Shown here: positions 56,050-64,000 of the stretch, piece by piece
Numbering within the stretch: position 1 is the stretch's first letter
Layout of the letters: every line of letters starts with the position of its first letter
Source of the DNA: Gentiana macrophylla
Lineage: Eukaryota > Streptophyta > Magnoliopsida > Gentianales > Gentianaceae
NCBI GenBank assembly: GCA_026214975.1
Contig: CM047808.1
Location: 60,414,583-60,478,582, forward strand
Direction: 5' to 3'
Length of the DNA stretch: 64,000 nt
Notes under the pieces: model-generated
The model's input: the letters and a program-made list of their open reading frames with translations, nothing else
Database searches by the model: none
What the model was told of the DNA's origin: nothing
Program-made: the position numbers and the translations under genes

Positions 56050-56476
56050 AGTCTCCCCCTAATCAATCAACTAGATTGAGTTGTTCTTCATGTTCACCAT
56101 CGCTTCAGGCATGAATTCTTTGAACATTCGTTCATATCATATGACAAGACGATTGTATAATGAAGAATTAACGAGTCATTAACCAACTAATACGATTAAC
56201 GCATCTAAATACGCAATGTAATCAGATTCGTAATGTGAGAAACACAAAATTTGGGACTACACCGCGCCAGCCGTGGTGGTCTTCTATACCGTTGCAACGG
56301 GGCATCCGGTAACCTCAGTTATGTAGGTTCAGAGCTAGCTACGTCTGATTACCAGGATCAACCAACATATATCAAATATGTCTAGTCAGTTATTTGTCTT
56401 CGTAATTTAACTTGAAGGAATTATGTTGAAGAGTAAAATTGGACATAAGTAGATGGATTTCTTAAGTACTGTCAGC
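56050..56476. other. Unassigned stretch before the hAT-like element
   Basis: Starts with the PPT-like GTCTCCCCCT. The minus strand could encode the end of a polyprotein (FKEFMPEAMVNMKNNSI then stop), but this is too short to assign. Nothing else was seen. Confidence 0.3.
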
Positions 56477-56872
56477 TAGGGGTGTTCATGGTTTGGTTTG
56501 GTTTGGTTAATGGCTTTAACCGAAACCGAACCGAAAATTTCTGTAAGTAATTATCCGAAATTGAAACCGAACCGTTTGCTTAGGAAACCGAATTGAACCG
56601 AACCGAAATATATGGTTTGGTTCTTTTCGATTAACCGAAAACCGAAATAAAATTTAACAATTCTATTTGGCCATAAACGATTTGGTTTTCTATTCGGATT
56701 TTTCATTCGCTTATAAACGGTTCGGATAACGATTCGTGTATAAGCAATTTTTATAAAAAAATAATATTTTGGTTATAAAAGCTAATTATACATGTTGGAT
56801 ATTTTCTTTTAAATTTTTAAAAACATGATTTTTTTCTCACAGAAGCATTTTGCAAGTCACAATGCCGAGTTT

Positions 56873-58509
56873 CTAGCTTTTTGGAAGAAAAAAAAAGGAA
56901 AATACAAAACTAAAGATCAAAGATTTTCTTTTGATTCTGAGTTTGAGTAATCTTCTTAGCTGGAGTAACTTCTCTTCATAAACTTTATCCGAAATGTACT
57001 CACCCAGCAGAACTTTTGGGTCTAAACTCATATATTGGAGCTTCGCTTGGTTGGAATCTTGACTATCTAAACCCGGTGACTTTAGACCTTTCTTTGTCGA
57101 AGACATAGATAGGACCTCGAACGGTTTGCTTATAGAACATCCTTCAAACTACTCCCTCTCTTTATGTGTCAAACCTGTAGGTGCATTGAGAGGTACTACA
57201 TCCTTCACATCTGCAGCAAGACTTACCTTAATAATTTGTGCTGCTACATCATTTTCTGCAGCAGCTGGGACTTGACTTTGGCCTGCTGCACCATCAATTT
57301 TGTGAGGACCATCAGCTGTACTTGAAACCCATTCTTTGCTCCCCAAATTCTCTACATCAATTTCTTCATACATTGTAGAAGTCATTTGTTGTTCGTGTCC
57401 ACAAAAATGTCAGCAACCTGCTTTGTGCATTCAACTTTTCCTTGCTGCAAGGTTGGCTGCAAGTGGTCCTCAACGTATGGAATTCCTCAATTTTCAATTC
57501 ATCATGTGTAACATGAGGTATAAGCATCTCATTGGACTCCATTTCTTTATCATAGTTGACACTCCTCATTTCTGTAACCAATATTGCATTAATCTGCTCC
57601 ATTAGCAGTTCCAGATTCTGTTGAACATCATTACCTCTTTCTACATTTGCAGCATCAGGCTCAAATGAGCTATTTACTTCCCCTAACTGGGCTTTATCCG
57701 AATTAATTCCCATTGATTGGTGCTTTGGCCTAAATTCCTTGTGCATACTTGGCCTGTGCTTTTTGAGTGCAAGTGTGGAATTATGGATGTTTAACAGTGC
57801 AAAATTGCTATTGGTACCCTATGTGCCAACAATATTTACAGTATGAAGGTAAAATCTCTTCTATTTCAACTGTTTACCAAAATCCAGATCCATTTTCACT
57901 TTGTACCTAGACCCTAGGCGGTAACAAATCTAGCAAATCAAATTCTACTTGTGCCCGTGCTACCGAGGGATGTTTAAGCTGTTCGGTGGCAGTATCAATC
58001 CTTAACGGCTTACTAAAAGACGAAACTAATGAGAAAATACCTTAATTTACTAAGTGAATCGGTAGCATTGGTAGAGAAATCCAAAGCCGTACAAAAATCA
58101 GAAGTCCATTTTAGGATTCTCATCGGCTTGACATTCACATTCCAAATTGATCGAGAGAATAAACGCACATAATCTTCGTGGATTGAAATCGAAGAAGGAT
58201 GTGCTTTTTATCTAGTAAACCAACAAGAACCGTACCTTTAAAATTCTGGATAGCTACGGATTTTCAGATCAATTCCATGCTTGGTTTGCCTTGGGAGAAT
58301 TTCCCTACAAGAGTATGCTCGAATTGCGCTGCCAAGAAAGCTTCGATCTCTTGGGGAATAGTAATTTCCTGTTCACCTTTATAGGTTCCATGAAGAAAGC
58401 TTGAAGGAGGCAGAACTGTGGCAGTATGGTGGAAATCTGATTGAGGAGTATCGCTGGTGTGATTATCAATTTTGCACGCTTGAGTGGAATGCGAAGAAGG
58501 TGCTGCCAT
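56873..58509 (-). pseudogene. DUF4283-type gene fragment inside the hAT-like element
   Basis: The start MAAPSSHSTQACKIDN at 58509 is followed by FLHGTYKGEQEITIPQEIEA and HTLVGKFSQGKPSMELI, the N-terminal signature of plant DUF4283 proteins. After an in-frame TGA (where Arg is expected) it continues NFKGTVLVGLLDKKHILLRF (about 58190-58250), the next DUF4283 block. Later frames 57366-57746, 57149-57385 and 56873-57106 are acidic, low-similarity segments that may be its C-terminus. DUF4283 occurs in plant LINE ORF1 proteins and in host proteins, and which of these is the source cannot be told. Stops and frame changes make it a pseudogene. Confidence 0.6.
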
Positions 58510-58532
58510 GGGAGGTTCAGTTGAACCCTAGA

Positions 58533-58753
58533 CATTGGCGGATCCAGCAATTTATTCCAGTGGTGTCACCGGAGTCTAAAACTACATCTTTTATCCAAAA
58601 AAAATTCCAGTGGGGTCACCGGACTCTAAAACATCAAATTTTATCGACAAAACGACACTTTTTAACAACAAAACTACATAATTTTAATACTAATTTTTTT
58701 TTTAAATCCAGTGGGGTCACGTGACCCCCCCGGGGCACGTGGATCCGCCCCTG
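58533..58753. mobile_element. 221-bp hAT-type MITE, TSD ACCCTAGA
   Basis: Left end CATTGGCGGATCCA; right end reads CAGGGGCGGATCCA on the other strand. Both flanks are exactly ACCCTAGA (58525-58532 and 58754-58761), the 8-bp duplication typical of hAT. The inside has internal repeats of CCAGTGGGGTCAC. It lies just upstream of the DUF4283 start codon. Confidence 0.92.
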
Positions 58754-60811
58754 ACCCTAGAAGCCGCCATTGCTGGAGATTTTGGGGTTAGGGAGGCATA
58801 GGATTTGATCGAGAGAGATTAGAAGGAAATGTGTCATTTTCAATGTATATAAACACTTATACTTGAAATATCACTTAAAACTATTACTTGACAGGATCTT
58901 TGCTACGTTCCTGAGGTAGGTGTGTGTTGTGCAAATAATGTTGGATATAAACGGTTCGGTTACGGTTTTATTTTGATACGGTTTCAGTTCGGTTAATTTT
59001 TTGGTTTTTAACTCAGTTTGGTTTTCGTTTCGGTTAATTTTTCGGTTTTTAATTTTGCTCAGTTTTCGGTTCGGTTTGGATAATTTGTAGCGTGAACCGT
59101 AACTGAACCAAAATTTTTGGTTTCTCTATATTATTAACCGAAATTGAACCGGAAAAGAGTATTAACCGAACCAAACTGAATGACCTCGGATAAACCATAT
59201 CCTTGAACACCCCTACTTCTAGCCCGCCCATGGTGGCTGCTTAGGTGAGGTTCTTGGGTTAAACTGGCATTCCTAGTAAGTATGCATGTTCTAGTTAATA
59301 AGTTCTAGCACGTCCATGGTAGACACTTAACTAAACACATGGTTCCATTGTCTTGAAAGAGTGTAGTAACCACTTTAGGGGACCGCACCCATAGAAGATA
59401 TATAAAATATAATTACAAATATAATATAATTGGGGATTAAGGGGGTCGATCGTAGTAGAGCACTGGCGAGTCAAGGTTAAATGCCACAAAAACTCGTAAG
59501 AACGCAAAGTAATCGAGATTGAATTTTCACAATAACGGTCTACAATCAACTATAATATAGGAAGAAGTAAAGTGGTGCCAATAAACAAACAAGATTATAC
59601 AAGTTCAAACGGAGCACACAAGAGTTTCTAAAGTATTAGTTTGATTATGAGTTATTAGTTATTCACCCATAACATGCATTAATCACCCCCGTTGGTAAAT
59701 TATAATTCATTGTCAGCTACGGGTGCAATCTCCTAACCCTACCTACTTCCACTGTAAGGACAACAGACAATCTATTTGCAACTAATCTCCTTCATTGGTT
59801 GTATGAGTTCATACGCAATAAGTTTTAGAGTTGCCGGCTCAAGACCGAAGACCTCCCGAGGTAGCTACCGACTATGACTATCACGTTCCTAAGGATCCAT
59901 TAAGACAATATCCAAATTAACACTTCACTAACTGTCCTTCATGCTAATTTACTATGACATGCAATTATTTGATAAGGCTACTAACATGTAAATTAAATCT
60001 GTCGATCAACATAGCTGGCGCCGATTATCATGAACTAGGATTTACTAGGTATTGAGATCTAGCGATATAGACCGTCCCAGATCTAAAGAACGCAATCACT
60101 AATTCATGATTTCTTCACCAACGAATCAGATCTGTACATACATAGGGTAAAATCAACTAACTACTACATAATTAAACTAAATAAACAATCAAAACATACT
60201 AGTCAAAGAGAACAACAACAGATCTACATCTTGGAAAAGACAGAAAATCATACCCTCGAAGATGAGTGTAGATCTCCTCAGCTCTCTTCCTAGGAGACGA
60301 ATCCGTCGATTCCGTGACTAGAACTCATAAAATAAATAAAGAACAAAGAACTTTTATTGCATAATGACTTGTCTTGAAAATTGTACTATACATTGAATTC
60401 TGAGGCGATGCCTCTTATTTATAGTTAAGTAAAGCGACTTAGAAAGACCTAAAACTACCCCTCGTCCAAGAAAAGACATTTTGGAAGATTTTGGACTCTC
60501 GATAAGTCAGCGGTATTTCCCTATTAATCGGGGGTATTTTTGTCCTTTTTCTTTTGCCGACTTAGCTTGGAAGGTTATAGAATACCCTAAGCCCAATCCA
60601 TTCATTCAGTCCACTCCAGAACTGTCCACAATGCATAGCCCAATATTTCGTATCCTGAAAATAATCAAATAACGCACGAAATTATATCGAATAAAGGAAA
60701 ATAAACGTTAAATACAAAATACTCGACTCATGAACCCGACATATGACATTCGACTCAAACGGTTCATATTTATATGTCGAAACAACTATTTTTAGCTCGT
60801 AATGGAAATAA

Positions 60812-63800
60812 TGTTGATGCCATAGGATATACTATTTTAAGCATTGTTATGAACATTTTATTGTGTTTTGATGAAGGCCGTACTAGCTATTATAGCAAGC
60901 TGGAAATAAGTTAGAAATCTCTGTATAAGTATTTACTTAGAGTCTGACATGTTGTATAAGTTCAGTCAGACACGTATTGTACTAGTTGGTAGGATGGCTA
61001 AGTGAAACAGAAATCTGGCAGAGTAAATGCTTGCAGCGAAGTACTAGTAGAGAAGCATGAAGACATTATGAGTTGACATAACCCATGAAGTCTGTTGTTG
61101 GAAATAAAATTTATGTTTTGATGATGATTCATCACTTATTCAATTATTGTTTTTAGACCCCATTGATGAAGTGTCATAACTAGCTGTTATAGTGCAAAGC
61201 TAAAAGATGTCTATAAATCAACGTATAGGATTTAACAGAGTCTGATATTTGTATAAGTTAAATTAGACAAGCACTGTAATATTTCTAGGTTCTGAACTGA
61301 GAAATTGAGGTATATATCCTAAGGAAACTGAGATCCAAATGAGATACTGGAAAACTGTCTCAGACTACACCAAGACAGAACTAAAGAAGGTAAGTTCGCT
61401 GAGGGTACAAACTCAGTTGGCTTATCTAGAAGACTGAAGAACTGAGGGTTCAAACTCAGTTATTGAAGATAGAAGAACTGAGGGTTCAAACTCAGTTTAT
61501 GAAGACTAAGTCGAGATTGTAAAGTTAGACTTCAGGCAAGATTGTGATGACCTGAACTGACTTTATGAATCTTGTATGAAGAACTAAGAGTCATAAGGTC
61601 AATGAACTCGTAGATGATATATACTTATGGTGTACTTTGATTTAGTCAATTATAATCAGATGAATGATAGAGAACTGACATTTTGAAGAAGAGTAAAAAC
61701 TCAGTTAATGCTCTTAAAAACTGGAACTGACTACGTCATGGTTAAATCAGTTTTTAACTAAAAAGATATCAGACCGTTGTAATTCAACCAACTTGATTGG
61801 TCTATAAAAGTGTCCTTTCTGACACTGACACATACAGAGAAGCAGGACCACTAACGGCTATAAGGATTCAAATTCAAATGAACTAACCGTTAGAGAAACC
61901 CCTATAAATAGATCTCTTCTACAACTAGAAGAGGGTGGAATTCTAAGAATTAATTTAATCAAGAAAGATCATACTAAGGGGGAAAGCAAATCATAAGAAT
62001 TCCTGCTAAGCACTTTATTGCAAGATCAAGAAATTCCTCAAGTGATCTTCAAAGCATTCAAAGAAAGATCATTCATTTGAAGAAAACAGAGCTGTGCATA
62101 ACTATTTTATCTACAAGAGAAAGCTCAAATCACAAATTGAATCATAGTTATTGATTCAAGTCTCAACTTTCATTTTATCAAAGGTTTTAGATTGTGAAAC
62201 ACCAAGAAGCTGTAAAGGACAATAGAGCTGCAGTCAGGAAGACTGTGTTTGTGATGAGTTGGTGAAGAGGCAAGACAACCCTCCAAGGACCAGTGTTTCA
62301 AACAATTGAAGAGCAGCCATCCTACATGTTCTACAAGTGTTTAGATAGTGAAGCTAGGGATTAGTCAAGGACTATCAGTATAGGACTTTTTGTAACTGGG
62401 GCATCTCAAGAGTTCTAGTGAAATTTTCCTCCGCATCACATGGGAAGAGAGGACTGACAGGTTTACACCACCTGGAACCTCTATAATTCTTGTTTATTTA
62501 CATTACACATTTATTTACTGCATTACAATTTCTTTTGTTCATCTAGTTCACACACTCAACAAACACTAGAAACTGAGTCAGCACTTTAACTGATAACTCA
62601 TATTAAACAAAGACTTATTTAATCCGCTGCCAGTTAACTCAGTTAAGGATAAGTCAGTTTTGACTTATACTCAGCTAAGTTAGCTTAACTCGACACAATT
62701 TTTTAAGTTGAACTAAATCTAGTTTAAGATTCAGTTTTTGGGTGAGCTTTTTGTGACAAGTTTATTCACACCCCCCCTCTAAACTTGTGTTAGCCTTTCC
62801 AAGGGACCAACATCTGTGATGACCTTGGATAAGTCTAAGTTATATTACAAGTGATGAAATCTCATTTGATAAATATGGTGTACACTGATCTCACACAAAT
62901 CAAGATCAATGAAGTGCAAGAAATGCCTGAAAGATCAAAGAAATCAAAGAAAGAAGTAAACCGGCAAAGTAATCTGTCTATCGGCTAAGTAAGAAGTAGT
63001 AGTAAAAGAAAGCGGAGTCACTTAACCGGTCAAGAAATAGTCAAGTGAAGAAACAGCTGAGTAAGATATATCATCTATACTTATTCAGAACGTGTGAAAA
63101 TAAGAAGATCAAGCATTCAATGCTGAATCAATCAAGGACGGATTTTATGATAGATGTTTGAAGAAAATCCGGATCACTGAAATCAAGGAGAATTAAATCA
63201 GGAGAAATCAAGAATTAATTCAAGGATTATTCTCTACATTAAATAGCCAACGGACAGAATTTCAAATCAAGGATTATCAAGGCTATAAATAGAAGGCTTT
63301 GATTGAAAATAGAAAAAGCAATACACACAGAAAATCAAGCTGAAACTCTGTCAAAATCCTAGGACTTCTTTCTGAATCTAAAAGAACACATCTAGTGATC
63401 AACTCAGAACTCAGAGCTACAATTCCGCATCAAGCACTGAGATTGATCAACAAATCTATGAATCCAATTCACACCAGTTTGTATCAATTGAATCAGAGAA
63501 ATCTGAGAAGGACTTGCAACCCATTGTGATAGCTGCTGAAGGATTTGTTCTTATGGAGCAGTGTGTTGAAGACTGAGTCACTGAAGCTTTTGAAGCCAAT
63601 GAGTGATAGTCTTGTAGATTTTGAAGTTTTTGTAGCCAAGGACAATCTTAATATTGTATTGGTGAAAAACAATAGTGAATTCCTCCAATCATCATAGGAG
63701 AAGAGTGGATTAAGGGATTATACCACCCTTAATCACTATAAACCTTTGTGTTCATTTACTTAATGCACTTTATTTTATAGCATTTACTTACTGTATTTAA

Positions 63801-63951
63801 AATCTGTGTGTGCATAATCTACTTTGAACAAGTTTTTAAGAAGGGGCTTATCCACTGCCTAAAAGCTTTTAACACTAGAAAAGTTTATGAAACTCCAGTA
63901 TAGTCATTCACCCCCAGAGGACTATACTTTTACCCTTCTCTGGGACCAACA
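60812..63951 (+). mobile_element. Copia-type LTR, split by a younger solo LTR
   Basis: It starts TGTTGATGCC and ends GGGACCAACA, the same terminal style as the neighbouring copia LTR. The plus-strand TATA box CTATAAATAG is at 63283-63292. Net length is 1,418 bp after removing 61096-62817. There is no PBS after it, so it is a solo or fragmentary LTR. Flanking five bases (AATAA and AGTGT) do not match, so a boundary may be off or the TSD has decayed. Confidence 0.6.
61096..62812 (+). mobile_element. Copia solo LTR, TSD TCTGT
   Basis: It starts TGTTGGAAAT and ends GGGACCAACA, 1,717 bp, flanked by TCTGT at 61091-61095 and 62813-62817. It is the forward version of the LTR at 52968-54736. TATA box CCTATAAATA at 61901-61910. 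Three hairpin repeats (CTGAGGGTWCAAACTCAG, 61399-61496) lie in U3. Confidence 0.95.
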
Positions 63952-63961
63952 AGTGTCATCA

Positions 63962-63976
63962 ACTACCCCCCACTCG
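63962..63976 (-). promoter_or_regulatory. Polypurine tract of a further Ty3 element beyond the right edge
   Basis: The minus strand reads GCGAGTGGGGGGTAGT before the LTR start TGATGACAC, preceded by CTCGAGGACGAGCAAAGG, the usual module beside plant Ty3 PPTs. Confidence 0.75.
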
Positions 63977-64000
63977 CCCTTTGCTCGTCCTCGAGCAGAG

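Larger units (their letters stand above)
56477..59215. mobile_element. hAT-like non-autonomous element carrying gene fragments
   Basis: Termini are TAGGGGTGTTCATGG and, on the other strand at the right end, TAGGGGTGTTCAAGG. Both ends are followed by long GGTTCGGTT/AACCGAAACC-rich subterminal repeats. Flanks CTGTCAGC (56469-56476) and CTTCTAGC (59216-59223) agree at 5 of 8 positions, a weak 8-bp duplication. No transposase was seen. It contains a broken DUF4283-type gene and a MITE. Confidence 0.65.
59216..63961 (-). repeat. Ty3-type 3' LTR of an element continuing right, split by copia LTRs
   Basis: The right end GTGTCATCA at 63961 is followed by a PPT. The left part, about 59224-60811, has a minus-strand TATA box CTATAAATAAG (60414-60424) and the A/T-rich make-up of Athila-like LTRs. 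The middle 60812-63951 is a copia-type insertion. The exact left end is not clear. Confidence 0.55.

Noticed and set aside
56469..59223. A confident 8-bp target duplication for the hAT-like element
   Set aside because: CTGTCAGC and CTTCTAGC agree at only 5 of 8 positions.
60807..63956. A target duplication for the outer copia-type LTR
   Set aside because: AATAA and AGTGT do not match, so boundaries are tentative.

Overview
This is a repeat-dense, AT-rich block of a flowering-plant (most likely eudicot) nuclear genome, probably heterochromatic. The evidence is several Athila-type Ty3/gypsy retrotransposons primed by tRNA-Asp, Ty1/copia LTR pieces primed by initiator tRNA-Met, a CACTA (En/Spm) DNA transposon carrying a spliced Transposase_24-type gene, a hAT-like element and a hAT MITE. 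I see no rRNA, tRNA or CRISPR, and no gene that is clearly an ordinary host locus. The only long, clean host-type reading frame is a truncated leucine-rich-repeat receptor-kinase fragment inside the CACTA element.

Layout. 1-10927: AthZ, a decayed minus-strand Athila-like element (env-like ORF, pol, gag, PBS, 5' LTR). 10928-51751: a head-to-tail array of three related minus-strand Athila-like elements, AthA, AthB and AthC, which share LTRs: LTR1 (10928-12666), internal A, LTR2 (21307-22651), internal B, LTR3 (40488-41842), internal C, LTR4 (50418-51751). LTR1 lacks its terminal 143 bp where it meets the end of the AthZ LTR, and it carries a 529-bp solo LTR of another family (TSD ACGTG). Internal B is split by a 9,290-bp CACTA element (28676-37965, TSD ATA). 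That CACTA element holds an LRR-receptor fragment between 19-bp direct repeats and a tnpA-like gene whose last coding exon is split by an Athila-type solo LTR (34413-35898, TSD CCTAT). 51752-55264: a truncated minus-strand copia element (gag, PBS, LTR). 55265-56476: low-information sequence with a possible copia LTR end. 56477-59215: a hAT-like element with GGTTCGGTT-rich ends, a broken DUF4283 gene and a 221-bp MITE (TSD ACCCTAGA). 59216-63961: a Ty3-type LTR containing a copia-type LTR, which itself contains a copia solo LTR (TSD TCTGT). The window ends in the polypurine tract of yet another minus-strand Ty3 element.

How it fits together. The breakpoints suggest a nesting order: copia element, then the Athila array inserted into its gag, then AthZ inserted into LTR1. 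This predicts that the missing LTR1 end and the rest of the copia element lie beyond the left edge of the window. Each array unit has gag, protease, RT, RNase H and integrase in the usual order. It then has a Cys/His-rich pol tail, a (TA)n tract, two small downstream ORFs, and two copies of a polypurine-tract module about 1 kb apart. None of the elements seen here looks autonomous. The AthA integrase has Lys where the catalytic Glu is expected, and all units carry many frameshifts. Many copy-to-copy differences fall at CAG/CTG triplets and are often indels, so part of the apparent decay may be basecalling error at CHG-methylated cytosines.
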